Assembly: GCA_019454105.1 (NCBI GenBank)
Contig: CP075364.1
Location: forward strand, 2,111,362-2,175,361
Length of the DNA: 64,000 nucleotides
Reading direction: 5' to 3'
Origin: Fimbriimonadaceae bacterium
GTDB lineage: Bacteria; Armatimonadota; Fimbriimonadia; Fimbriimonadales; Fimbriimonadaceae
Shown: in pieces, positions 44,141-52,774 of the stretch
Layout of the letters: every line of letters starts with the position of its first letter
Position numbering within the stretch: the first letter of the stretch is position 1
The notes under the pieces: generated by a model
The model's input: only the letters and a program-made list of their open reading frames with translations
The model's database searches: none
What the model was told of the DNA's origin: nothing
Position numbers and translations under genes: made by a program

Positions 44141-44857
44141 TCAATCCGCCGTCGCCGCCGTGCGCTTGAACCGCATCAGCTCATTCTCCCCGCGCCAAAG
44201 CACCAGCTCGCCCTCCTCGATGGTCAGCCGGTTCGTGAGCTCCAGGGCCTTGACATACTGCTGCTCGAGCTGCATGAGCTCCGGCGGCCCGGCCATCAGC
44301 GTCATCGGGCCTGGGTCGATCTGCGCCCACGGGGCCGTCCGAGACCAAATCCCCGAGAGCCGGTTCACCCCGGCGAAGCTCCCAAACCGTCCACCCTTCT
44401 CAAAGGTGATCGTCGGCTTCCTTTCGGCCTCGGTCCGCTTGCCGTCCATCGCCATCAGCTCCCAGGTCGGGCCCTCGAGCGGCCACATCGCCCCCGCCGT
44501 GGCCCGGACCAGCCTCAGCTCGGCGCTCGTCTTCCCGTTGGTCACCACCATCGTCGCCGACGGGGACTCGAACATCCGCTGCCCGCCAGCCGAGATCACC
44601 GCCGTCAGGCCGAACTTCTCGCCCGTCTTCCTCGGCGGCCGCAGGTAGGGCATGGTGAACCGCACTGGCACCTGCTTGCCCCCCAGCTTCATCGTCAGCT
44701 CGCTCACCGTCGTCTGCTCGGAGCCCACGTAGCGGTCGAGCCGCACCACCATCACCGCGTCCGGCGGCAGGGCCATCCGCTCCCGATAGGTCACCGATCC
44801 CGAGACCTGAGTCATCGACTGAGCCGCCACGGCTCCCACGATCAAAGTCGCCAACAT
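44141..44857 (-). CDS. YbaY-like plus META domain protein
   Basis: A 238-residue secreted protein. Residues 18-110 follow the YbaY/lipoprotein-21 pattern (VSGSVTYRERMALPPDAVMVV). Residues 125-235 are a META/HslJ domain: WELMAMDGK, ITFEKGGRFGSFAGVNRLSG and GPMTLMAGPPELMQLEQQY. HslJ-type domains are linked to outer-membrane stress and novobiocin resistance in E. coli. Confidence 0.8.
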   Translation of the reverse strand: MLATLIVGAVAAQSMTQVSGSVTYRERMALPPDAVMVVRLDRYVGSEQTTVSELTMKLGGKQVPVRFTMPYLRPPRKTGEKFGLTAVISAGGQRMFESPSATMVVTNGKTSAELRLVRATAGAMWPLEGPTWELMAMDGKRTEAERKPTITFEKGGRFGSFAGVNRLSGIWSRTAPWAQIDPGPMTLMAGPPELMQLEQQYVKALELTNRLTIEEGELVLWRGENELMRFKRTAATAD

Positions 44858-44991
44858 GCCGTCAGTTTAGACGCCTGACGGGGCTCCATGATCCACGACT
44901 CATCAGCGTGCGCCTACCGTGACGAGAACCCCTCCCCAGCGTGACGGACCGCACGTCCCGCCCCGTAACGGTCTCGAAACGGGCCATCCCC

Positions 44992-45036
44992 TAAAGTGCG
45001 CAGGTCACACGGCCTCAGGGCCGGACACAGAAAGGA
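44992..45036 (+). promoter_or_regulatory. Promoter and RBS of the PEP-CTERM gene
   Basis: TAAAGT (44992-44997) is a likely -10. A small hairpin CGGCC/GGCCG lies in the leader, and AAAGGA (45031-45036) precedes the ATG by 6 bases. This is one of the few clear Shine-Dalgarno starts for a first gene here. Confidence 0.5.
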
Positions 45037-45042
45037 ACAACC

Positions 45043-45903
45043 ATGAACTCCTGCAACACTCTTCGTCACCCCTTCCGCCTCGTCGCGCTCGCCCTCGTGT
45101 GCGGGTCGCTCGGCCTGGCCGCGACCGCCGAAGCTGGCTGGGTCAAGACCCGGACCTACATCAACTACCTCGTCTGGCGCGACTATAAGGACAACAAGGC
45201 CCAAGACTACGGGACGTCCGTTTCCAGCTCGAGCTGGTCGGGCAACCAAGGGCGCTCCGGTTACGCCTATGCCCAAGAGGGCTGGGAGTACTTCGGCAAC
45301 CAGTACAACCTGCGGAACTACTCGTACACCACCGCAAAAGGCAAGAACGTGAGCAGCCATGCCTCCGCCTGGCACTCCAACTTCCTCGGCCCCGACGGGG
45401 GCGGTCTCGCGCCATTCAAGAGCTCCCACGAGTCGCCCGCCGACGAGTCCGACACCATGGCCGTCCAGGACTTCCAGTACTTCGACCTCGGAGGGGGCCA
45501 ACTCCGGTGCCAGATGGTGGAGGGGGCCCTCAAGATCAATCTCGGTGAGATCCAAGACCCGCTCGAGGACTCGGTCGGGGCCATCCTCAACTTCAACGTC
45601 GATGACGACCTGAGCGCGATCAGCCTGGTCGGACGGATGGTCGATGGCAAGGCCGTCGTCGACGTCAGCGCCACCGGGATCTTTGAGGGGCGGAGTTACG
45701 AGCTCTTCGGGGCAGGTCCCGGGGTCTACTCGCTCGTGCTCGACCCGTTCTCGGCCCAAGTGGCCGGGTCGTTCAACTCCGAGACCTACCTCGACTCGGT
45801 CGCCTTTGTCGGCGAGGCCGTGCCCGAGCCGACCCTTCTGGCCGCCCTGGGCGCCGGACTGGCCGCTCTGGTGCGCCGAAGGAGGGGCCCCGCTCGGTCG
45901 TAG
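45043..45903 (+). CDS. PEP-CTERM sorting domain protein
   Basis: A 286-residue secreted protein: signal peptide (LVALALVCGSLGLAATAEA), a Tyr/Ser-rich body, and a C-terminal VPEPTLLAALGAGLAALV helix with an RRRR tail, the classic PEP-CTERM signal handled by exosortase. The exosortase is not in the window. Confidence 0.85.
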   Translation: MNSCNTLRHPFRLVALALVCGSLGLAATAEAGWVKTRTYINYLVWRDYKDNKAQDYGTSVSSSSWSGNQGRSGYAYAQEGWEYFGNQYNLRNYSYTTAKGKNVSSHASAWHSNFLGPDGGGLAPFKSSHESPADESDTMAVQDFQYFDLGGGQLRCQMVEGALKINLGEIQDPLEDSVGAILNFNVDDDLSAISLVGRMVDGKAVVDVSATGIFEGRSYELFGAGPGVYSLVLDPFSAQVAGSFNSETYLDSVAFVGEAVPEPTLLAALGAGLAALVRRRRGPARS

Positions 45904-45916
45904 CCGCGTCAAAACC

Positions 45917-45943
45917 CGGGCCGGCCCTTCGTGGGCCGGCCCG
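45917..45943. terminator. Inverted repeat between convergent genes
   Basis: Perfect 11-bp arms (CGGGCCGGCCC / GGGCCGGCCCG) with loop TTCGT lie between the PEP-CTERM stop and the stop of the minus-strand hypothetical gene. There is no T-run, but the position fits a two-way terminator. Confidence 0.55.
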
Positions 45944-45945
45944 CC

Positions 45946-46572
45946 TCACTCCACGATGACGCGGCCCAGCTCGGCGAAAGCCGTGGACTGCCCAGTGGGG
46001 CCCAGGATGAACCGGGCCGCGACGGCCCAGACCCCCGCCAGCACCCCCAACTCGACCGGCCCTGGCCCCGGCAGCGAAAGCACGACAGCCGACCGGTAGC
46101 GGGACAGATAAGTCCGACGATGGGCCGACACGAGACGCTGGAGGGCGACCACCGTCACCACCCCGGCGCTGTTCGCCCCGCTCGCGGTCACCACCACCCG
46201 GCCCGGCAGGGTCGAGAGCGAGAACTTGGGCGAGTCTCCCAAGAACGGGCCCTCCGGGGGAGAAGCGGGGATCGGATACCCGGCCACCATCGCCCGCACC
46301 GCCAGCCGGGTGAACAGTTGCTGGGCTGGCTCCTGGGGCTCCAACCCGCGCGCGTAGACCCGCCAGGCCTCCGCCTCGGCCACAGACATGTTCTTCCAAA
46401 AGAGCCCGATCTGGCGGACCCGTTCTCGGGCCTCGCAAGCCGCTGGGGTGAACGATCTGCGGCCTCTTGGCCGCTCGCGCACGACCGTGCCGTCTCGGGT
46501 CGAGACGAACACGGCGTTGCCCATCGATCCGCTCAGCCCGGGCATCCAGCCCGCCGTCACCACTTTCGCCAT
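45946..46572 (-). CDS. Hypothetical protein related to the 2824 gene
   Basis: A 208-residue protein; the ATG at 46572 gives MAKVVTAGWMPGLSGSMGNA. The order of motifs (NAVFVSTRDGTVVRERP, FTPAACEARERVRQIGLFWK, EAEAWRVYARGL, then GPFLGDSP) matches the protein at 2824-3528 point by point, so the two are diverged paralogs. Both lie beside palindrome repeats. Function unknown. Confidence 0.6.
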   Translation of the reverse strand: MAKVVTAGWMPGLSGSMGNAVFVSTRDGTVVRERPRGRRSFTPAACEARERVRQIGLFWKNMSVAEAEAWRVYARGLEPQEPAQQLFTRLAVRAMVAGYPIPASPPEGPFLGDSPKFSLSTLPGRVVVTASGANSAGVVTVVALQRLVSAHRRTYLSRYRSAVVLSLPGPGPVELGVLAGVWAVAARFILGPTGQSTAFAELGRVIVE

Positions 46573-46895
46573 CTCACCAAGATGGTCGGCTTCAGTACCT
46601 GGCGTCTTGAGCCCTTTGTCATGCCGCTGCGCGGACATGCGGGGGGTCGGACGCCTGCATGTCGCCTGCACACCCCTTGGACACCGCTTGGACGCTGAGT
46701 CCTGCTAGCGCGCGGGCCCGGGGCGGCTCCCTTGAGCCCGGCCCGGGCCCTGGGGTTGCTACCGGAGGCACCCCCCACCCCGGCTTGCTACCGGAAGCAC
46801 CCCCCACCCCGGCTCGCCGACCCTCCCCCGTAACGGGGGAGGGTATCCGCAAAGCCCCCTCCCCCGTTACGGGGGAGGGGGTTGGGGGTGGGGGC
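46573..46895. repeat. Gene-free repeat patch with palindromes and a G-tract
   Basis: No gene is seen. A 29-base unit (TTGCTACCGG and on) is repeated twice at 46756-46784 and 46785-46813 with one mismatch. It is followed by palindrome CCCTCCCCCG/CGGGGGAGGG with spacer TAA (46821-46843) and by a second palindrome with spacer TTA running into a G-tract (46871-46894). Bases 46813-46895 form the left copy of the 83-base repeat that flanks the DUF559 gene. Confidence 0.75.
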
Positions 46896-47294
46896 TCAGC
46901 GACCCTCGAAAAACCGCCGCCCCGCCCGCTCCTCGCACTCGAGTTGGATCGCCTTGTGCCACTTGGCAGAGAGGACGCCGCGATCGTCCCAGAGCTCCAG
47001 GCTCGGGATCCTGAGCGTCTTGACCCCGAGGCCCGCCAGGAACTCGTCGCGCTTGGCGTCGCTCTCGGCCCTCGAGGCGTGTCGCTCACCGTCCACTTCC
47101 ACGCACAGCCGGGCCTCGAAGCAGTAGAAGTCCAGCGTGTAAGGGCCCAAGGGATATTGGCGCAGGAACTTGAAACCGAGCTTCTTGCCGCGCAGCGCCT
47201 CCCAAAGCCGCTTCTCGGACCAGCCCATCTCGCGCCGGAGCCTCCGCGCCCGGACGGTCGCCTCTGGCGTCATGTTGCGGGGCGGCTTGCTCAT
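46896..47294 (-). CDS. DUF559 (Vsr-like) endonuclease domain protein
   Basis: A 132-residue protein of the DUF559/MTES_1575 family, a PD-(D/E)XK relative of very-short-patch repair nucleases. LGFKFLRQYPLGPYTLDFYC, LCVEVDGERH and a D/E-x-K-like active region (DFYC, EVDG) are present. The ATG at 47294 starts MSKPPRNMTPEATVRARRL, typical for the family. The stop touches the left repeat and the start lies 95 bases from the right repeat. Confidence 0.85.
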   Translation of the reverse strand: MSKPPRNMTPEATVRARRLRREMGWSEKRLWEALRGKKLGFKFLRQYPLGPYTLDFYCFEARLCVEVDGERHASRAESDAKRDEFLAGLGVKTLRIPSLELWDDRGVLSAKWHKAIQLECEERAGRRFFEGR

Positions 47295-47540
47295 AGCGCG
47301 GTCTATACCTGGCCGGGGCAGGCTCCTGTCCAGCCCTGGCGGCCTGCTTTTGGACGAATCCCGCTGGGCCCCCACCCCGGCTCGTCAAGCTCGCCGACCC
47401 TCCCCCGTAACGGGGGAGGGTATCCGGAAAGCCCCCTCCCCCGTTACGGGGGAGGGGGTTGGGGGTGGGGGCGCAAACCCACATCCCCAAGACAGAGGGG
47501 AGGCGGGAACGACCGAAGCGCGGGACGGAAACTGCACCAT
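47295..47540. repeat. Right copy of the 83-base palindrome/G-tract repeat and spacer
   Basis: Bases 47390-47472 match 46813-46895 in the same orientation, with one clear difference (CCGGAAAG against CCGCAAAG). Palindromes are at 47398-47420 and ~47433-47457, and the G-tract is at 47448-47471. The other bases up to the sufS promoter show no gene. Confidence 0.75.
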
Positions 47541-47544
47541 CGCG

Positions 47545-47550
47545 TAGAAT
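47545..47550 (+). promoter_or_regulatory. -10 element (TAGAAT) for sufS, leaderless type
   Basis: TAGAAT is followed directly by ATG 47551 and, 9 bases on, by GTG 47560. The GTG is the more likely start. Confidence 0.5.
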
Positions 47551-47559
47551 ATGAGGACA

Positions 47560-48785
<1,226 letters not shown>

Positions 48786-48789
<4 letters not shown>

Positions 48790-49211
48790 ACCTTGACGAT
48801 CTCTATCAGGAGATCATCCTTGACCACGGGCGTAAGCCGAGGAACCACCGCGAGATGCCCGACGCCACCCACGGGGCCGAGGGCTTCAACCCCATGTGTG
48901 GCGACCGGATCAAGCTGACCCTGCGGGTGGCGGACGGGAGGATCGAGGACGCCGCCTTCACCGGGTGCGGGTGCGCGATCAGCCAGGCGAGCGCGAGCAT
49001 GCTCACCCAGGCCGTGAAGGGGCAGAGCGTGGGCCAGGCCGAAGACCTCTTCTCCAGGTTCCACCGGGCCGTGACCGGCAAGGACGCCCCCGAAGGCGAC
49101 CTGGGCTGCCTGGAGGCCCTGCTCGGAGTCCAGCAGTTCCCGAACCGGGTGAAGTGCGCGACCCTGGCCTGGCACGCGATGCGCGAGGCTCTGGAGGGGC
49201 CTGATGCCTGA
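48786..49211 (+). CDS. sufU: SufU-type Fe-S/sulfur acceptor protein
   Basis: A 141-residue SufU protein. Zn/S ligands are Cys38 and Asp40 (NPMCGDR), Cys61 or Cys63 (TGCGCAIS) and Cys124 (RVKCATLAW). SufU takes sulfur from SufS. The GTG start overlaps the sufS stop, and the stop overlaps the next ATG by 8 bases. Confidence 0.93.
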
Positions 49212-49566
49212 GCCGATCCCGACGCCTGGGCCCGACCCGGCCGCGCTCAACTCGATCCAGCGAAGCGTGGTCGAAGGCGAGGTGATCGAGGCGATCCGCA
49301 CGGTCTATGACCCCGAGATCCCGGTGAACGTCTATGACCTCGGGCTGATCTATGCGGTGGACGTGGCCGAGGACGGGACGGTGGCGATCAAGATGACTCT
49401 CACAAGCCCGGCCTGTCCGGTGGCGGGGACGCTCCCTGGAGAGGTCGAGGCCGCCGCACGGAGCGCCCCGGGAGTGAAGGACGCGACCGTGGAGCTGGTG
49501 TGGCACCCACCCTTCAGCATCGATCGGATCCCCGAGCACATCCGGTTGGAGCTCGGGTTCTTCTGA
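49204..49566 (+). CDS. SufT-like DUF59/MIP18 domain protein
   Basis: A 120-residue protein with the MIP18/DUF59 pattern: VYDPEIPVNVYDLGLIY, MTLTSPACPVAGTLPGEVE and VWHPPFSIDRI. Such proteins help Fe-S cluster maturation in SUF operons. The start overlaps sufU. Confidence 0.9.
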   Translation: MPEPIPTPGPDPAALNSIQRSVVEGEVIEAIRTVYDPEIPVNVYDLGLIYAVDVAEDGTVAIKMTLTSPACPVAGTLPGEVEAAARSAPGVKDATVELVWHPPFSIDRIPEHIRLELGFF

Positions 49567-49572
49567 GGCTGG

Positions 49573-49578
49573 TATCGT
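49573..49578 (+). promoter_or_regulatory. -10-like element (TATCGT) before the epimerase gene
   Basis: TATCGT ends 7 bases before the GTG at 49586, so the epimerase gene may have its own leaderless promoter after the suf operon. Confidence 0.35.
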
Positions 49579-49585
49579 CGGGGCC

Positions 49586-50515
49586 GTGCGCGTACTGGTG
49601 ACGGGGGCGGCCGGCTGCCTCGGCTCCCATGCTGTGGAGAGGCTTCTCGAGCAAGGGCACGAGGTGCTGGCCCTCGACAACCTCGCGACCGGAAACTGGG
49701 CCAACCTTCCCGAGCACCCACAGCTGACTCGGCTTGAACAGGACGCGTGCGAGCCGATCCGGATCGATGGGCCGGTGGACCGGGTGATGCACATGGCGAG
49801 CCCAGCGAGCCCCAAGGACTTCACCCGCATCCCGTTCGAGGTGCTGCGGGTGAACTCGGTGGGCACCTGGAACTGCCTGGAGTTCGCCGCCGAAAAGGGG
49901 GCGCGTTTTCTCTTCGCCTCCACGAGCGAGGTTTATGGCGACCCGGCCGTCAGCCCCCAACCGGAGAGCTATTGGGGGAACGTGAACCCGAACGGGGTGC
50001 GCTCGGTCTATGACGAGTCGAAGCGGTTCGGGGAGTCAGTGACGATGACTTTCCGGCGGCACCGTGGGGTCGAGACGCGCATCGTGCGGTACTTCAACTC
50101 CTTCGGTCCGCGGATGCGGCTGGACGACGGGCGGGTGGTGCCGACCTTTGTCCGCCAGGCCCTGCTCGGCGAGCCCTTGACGGTCGAGGGGGACGGACAG
50201 CAAACGCGGTCGTTCGGCTATGTGGACGACTCGGTGCGCGGCACCTTGCTCCTTCTGGAGAGCGGCGAGCCGGATCCGGTCAACATGGGGGCCGAGCACG
50301 AGATGACGGTGCTGGAGCTGGCCGAGACAGTGATCAGGTTGATCCGGTCTTCGAGCGGGATCGTGTTCGTGCCCGGGGCGCCGGACGACCCCAAGCAGCG
50401 GCGGCCCGACCTCACCCGGGCGCGGACGATTCTCGGCTACGAGGCCGAAGTCGGGGTCGAGGAAGGCCTGCGGCGCACCATCGCCTGGGCCCGGGGCGTG
50501 CTGGGCCTGGGCTGA
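49586..50515 (+). CDS. UDP-glucuronate decarboxylase-like NAD-dependent epimerase
   Basis: A 309-residue short-chain dehydrogenase/epimerase: VLVTGAAGCLGSHAVERLL (NAD fold), MHMASPASPKDF, STSEVYGDP, YDESKRFGE (catalytic Tyr and Lys) and RYFNSFGPRMRLDDGRVVP. The motifs MASPASP and FNSFGPRM point to UDP-glucuronate decarboxylase (UDP-xylose synthase). Start GTG 49586. The last 54 bases are duplicated at 52443. Confidence 0.88.
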   Translation: MRVLVTGAAGCLGSHAVERLLEQGHEVLALDNLATGNWANLPEHPQLTRLEQDACEPIRIDGPVDRVMHMASPASPKDFTRIPFEVLRVNSVGTWNCLEFAAEKGARFLFASTSEVYGDPAVSPQPESYWGNVNPNGVRSVYDESKRFGESVTMTFRRHRGVETRIVRYFNSFGPRMRLDDGRVVPTFVRQALLGEPLTVEGDGQQTRSFGYVDDSVRGTLLLLESGEPDPVNMGAEHEMTVLELAETVIRLIRSSSGIVFVPGAPDDPKQRRPDLTRARTILGYEAEVGVEEGLRRTIAWARGVLGLG

Positions 50516-50536
50516 GGCGCGCCCTGGCCGTAGGTC

Positions 50537-50598
50537 TAAAGTCCTTTTTGGGGGAGGCCGAGGTACCTTTGGTCTGGAGCCTTAAGATGCCAAAGGTA
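50537..50598 (+). promoter_or_regulatory. Promoter and hairpin holding RBS and start codon in its loop
   Basis: TAAAGT (50537-50542) is a likely -10. Arms TACCTTTGG (50564-50572) and CCAAAGGTA (50590-50598) enclose a 17-base loop that contains GGAG and the ATG of gene A. The arms and loop are the same in the second copy (52545-52579). Confidence 0.5.
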
Positions 50599-50793
50599 TT
50601 CAGGCCGTCAACACTACGAGCCGTCTCGTGCTGGGGGGCGTTGTTGGCCTGGGCGCTCGCGCTCACCGCCACCGGCGACCTCCAGAAGGCGTCCTCACGG
50701 TGGAGGCCGGACGCGGGCCCTGAAAAGGCCCTGACAGGCCCGGCCCCGTGCGCCTATTCGCCCGGCGCCGAGGCTCCCGGAGAACCAAGATGA
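50587..50793 (+). CDS. Small signal-peptide-like protein, module gene A1
   Basis: A 68-residue ORF with a hydrophobic N-terminus (CWGALLAWALALTATG). It starts inside the RBS hairpin, and its stop overlaps gene B1 (ATGA). It is nearly identical to A2, but that is expected from the recent exchange, so coding status rests mainly on the overlap. No family recognised. Confidence 0.45.
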   Translation: MPKVFRPSTLRAVSCWGALLAWALALTATGDLQKASSRWRPDAGPEKALTGPAPCAYSPGAEAPGEPR

Positions 50794-51431
50794 AACCCAG
50801 AACAGCAGACCCCGCCAACGACCGGTACGCGCGGCCCTTCGACTTCGTCGTGGCCGGGTGCGCCGTCCTCGCGTTCGGGGCCGTGCTCTACGCCTCGACC
50901 TCGTTCGGCAAGAGGGCGGCCCAGTTCTCCGAGGCCGAGGCCAGGCTCGGGAAGATCCACCGGGCCATGGTCGCCTATGGCGAGGACTTCGACGTCTGGG
51001 ACGAGCTACCTGGCTGGGGCCGAGTCTCGTCTGGCGCGGTTTGCCCAGTGATGGTCAAGTACTTCCTTGGTGAAGGCGAACTGGAAGCTCTCTGGTCCCC
51101 TGCTCACCGACCCGGCTGGCGTGCTGACTCATTGACGAAGAAGCCAGTGGTCAGTAGCCACTTTTGGCGGAAGCCCGTCGTGTCCGATCGAGGCGTTCTG
51201 TTCCAAAAGTATCGCAATGCGCTCGAGGAGGCCAATGCTAGGGGCGAGAGCTATGCGATTGTCGTCGACCAAGTCTTCGACATGGAGCATTACTTCCCTG
51301 TTGAGCGAGACCAAAGCCGGGGCGCGGTGTTAGTAGAATTGGAGGTCGGAGGCGCCGTCAACGTGACGAGGCGGGCCGTTCCGCGAGTCGATATTGAGTT
51401 CGCATTTCACCAGGAGGCAATTCCCGAATGA
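50790..51431 (+). CDS. Pseudopilin-like protein, module gene B1
   Basis: A 213-residue protein: short basic N-terminus, one membrane helix (VVAGCAVLAFGAVLYAST), then EARLGKIHRAMVAYGEDFD, which resembles the helix after the membrane segment of H-X9-DG and other pseudopilins. No classic prepilin cleavage site is seen. The first ~70 residues match B2 almost exactly; the rest shares only scattered motifs (VVDQVFDMEHYFPVE, GAVLVELEVGGA). Start and stop overlap the neighbours (ATGA). Confidence 0.65.
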   Translation: MKPRTADPANDRYARPFDFVVAGCAVLAFGAVLYASTSFGKRAAQFSEAEARLGKIHRAMVAYGEDFDVWDELPGWGRVSSGAVCPVMVKYFLGEGELEALWSPAHRPGWRADSLTKKPVVSSHFWRKPVVSDRGVLFQKYRNALEEANARGESYAIVVDQVFDMEHYFPVERDQSRGAVLVELEVGGAVNVTRRAVPRVDIEFAFHQEAIPE

Positions 51432-51850
51432 GAGGGGGACTCATCCATCTGGCCGGATCTCTTTGTCTCGCAGCAACGATGATCCCGCCAGTTCTGGGAG
51501 GCACAGCTAACGACACGGGCGTTCCCTTCTGCCCAGGAAATTTTGGGGATCCCTTGTGCGCCATTCAACCGAACTGCTGGGAAAACGCGATGGATTGCGC
51601 CAATCAGTCCTATACGGCCTATTTCTACTGCTGCTCGACACACTCCGAGGGCTGTTGCCAATATGTCTGCAAGAATTGGATCTGTCCAACTGGCTGCTGG
51701 ATTCAGATTGGGGGCATTAGAATCGGAATGTGGCCGTTGGCGTGTTTTACAGGCGGGGTAGACGGTACTTCGCGGCTTAGAGTGACAGACCATCCGTTGA
51801 CAAACGCCACCTGCGTCGATCCTCCTGGCGTTTGCCAGACGCGAGAGTGA
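51428..51850 (+). CDS. Secreted Cys-rich protein, module gene C1
   Basis: A 140-residue protein with a signal peptide (LAGSLCLAATMIPPVLGG) and about 14 cysteines, including CC (68-69) and CC (76-77), then YVCKNWICPTGC and a conserved CVDPPGVCQ end. It is probably a disulfide-rich surface or secreted protein. The paralog C2 has the same Cys pattern except for a TGA at the position of Cys76. No family recognised. Confidence 0.6.
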   Translation: MRGGLIHLAGSLCLAATMIPPVLGGTANDTGVPFCPGNFGDPLCAIQPNCWENAMDCANQSYTAYFYCCSTHSEGCCQYVCKNWICPTGCWIQIGGIRIGMWPLACFTGGVDGTSRLRVTDHPLTNATCVDPPGVCQTRE

Positions 51851-51853
51851 GCC

Positions 51854-52429
51854 ATGCGTCCCTTGAAGCTTTTCTCTTGGCTGCTCGTCGCTTCCTTGGC
51901 CGGTTGCTTCGTTGACCGGGCTCCGTCGAAGGTTCAGTCTGAGACACCCGATCCAGTTAAAGTGTCCACGGAAGACGAGCGGCGCGAGAGAGATGGGAAC
52001 CGGAGCCCAAGCGCTATCGGGTGGGACAGTCCCGCCGATCCTGAAGCCACCGCCAATCTGCAAAGGGCCTTGCGCGAAGACCGCGGCAAATCAGTGGCAT
52101 TGGGCAAGATACCGATGGCCCGGGGCCTCAAAGTGGGTGACCCTGTCGAGCGGCTGAAAGAGTTGTTTCCGCAAGGCCCAGTGATCATCCAAGCCGGGTC
52201 GAGCGGCTACCAAACCCTGATCTTCCACTTCTATGATGAGGAGCCCAAGATCGTCGTCGTCAGTTCCTATCGAGACGACATCGCGATTGCGGCTGAAGCT
52301 CCTTTTCCGAAGGAGCAGATCGAGGGAAACCGCCTGGAGCCCTACGCCTGGAGCGAAGTGCCCGCTGAACTGGAACGCATGAAAGGCGCGAACGAGGGCA
52401 CCAGCGCTTTCAAAAAGCCGCCTGGCTGA
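51854..52429 (+). CDS. Predicted lipoprotein, module gene D1
   Basis: A 191-residue protein with lipobox LAGC (LLVASLAGCF). A conserved core shared with D2 includes ALREDRGKS, MARGLKVGDP, DDIAIAAEAPF and LEPYAWSEVPAEL. Function unknown; it is the last gene of the first module. Confidence 0.6.
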   Translation: MRPLKLFSWLLVASLAGCFVDRAPSKVQSETPDPVKVSTEDERRERDGNRSPSAIGWDSPADPEATANLQRALREDRGKSVALGKIPMARGLKVGDPVERLKELFPQGPVIIQAGSSGYQTLIFHFYDEEPKIVVVSSYRDDIAIAAEAPFPKEQIEGNRLEPYAWSEVPAELERMKGANEGTSAFKKPPG

Positions 52430-52442
52430 CTTTTGATTCGAA

Positions 52443-52496
52443 GAAGGCCTGCGGCGCACCATCGCCTGGGCCCGGGGCGTGCTGGGCCTGGGCTGA
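52443..52496 (+). pseudogene. Duplicated 3' fragment of the epimerase gene
   Basis: These 54 bases repeat the last 17 codons and stop of the gene ending at 50515. The fragment marks the left border of the duplication and shows that the copy arose from the epimerase side. Confidence 0.9.
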
Positions 52497-52567
52497 GGCG
52501 CGCCCTGGCCGTAGGTCTAAAGTCCTTTTTGGGGGAGGCCGAGGTACCTTTGGTCTGGAGCCTTAAG

Positions 52568-52774
52568 ATGCCAAAGGTATTCAGGCCGTCAACACTACGA
52601 GCCGTCTCGTGCTGGGGGGCGTTGTCGGCCTGGGCGCTCGCGCTCACCGCCACCGGCGACCTCCACAAGGCGTCCTCACTGTGGAGGCCGGACGCGGGCC
52701 CTGAAAAGGCCCTGACAGGCCCGGTCCCGTGCGCCTACTCGCCCGGCGCCGAGGCTCGAGGAGAACCAAGATGA
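52568..52774 (+). CDS. Small signal-peptide-like protein, module gene A2
   Basis: A 68-residue near copy of A1 with about six substitutions. Its stop overlaps the B2 start (ATGA), and its start lies in the loop of the second RBS hairpin (52545-52579). Confidence 0.45.
   Translation: MPKVFRPSTLRAVSCWGALSAWALALTATGDLHKASSLWRPDAGPEKALTGPVPCAYSPGAEARGEPR

Larger units (their letters stand above)
50462..51003 (+). repeat. Copy 1 of the near-identical ~540-base block
   Basis: Matches 52443-52984 at a fixed offset of 1981 bases with about a dozen mismatches. It covers the epimerase 3' end, the upstream region, gene A and the first ~70 codons of gene B. After 51003 identity drops sharply. Confidence 0.9.

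Noticed and set aside
44120-44150. tRNA-like T-loop (GGTTCAATCC)
   Set aside because: No matching acceptor, D or anticodon arms; the site overlaps the end of the META-domain gene.
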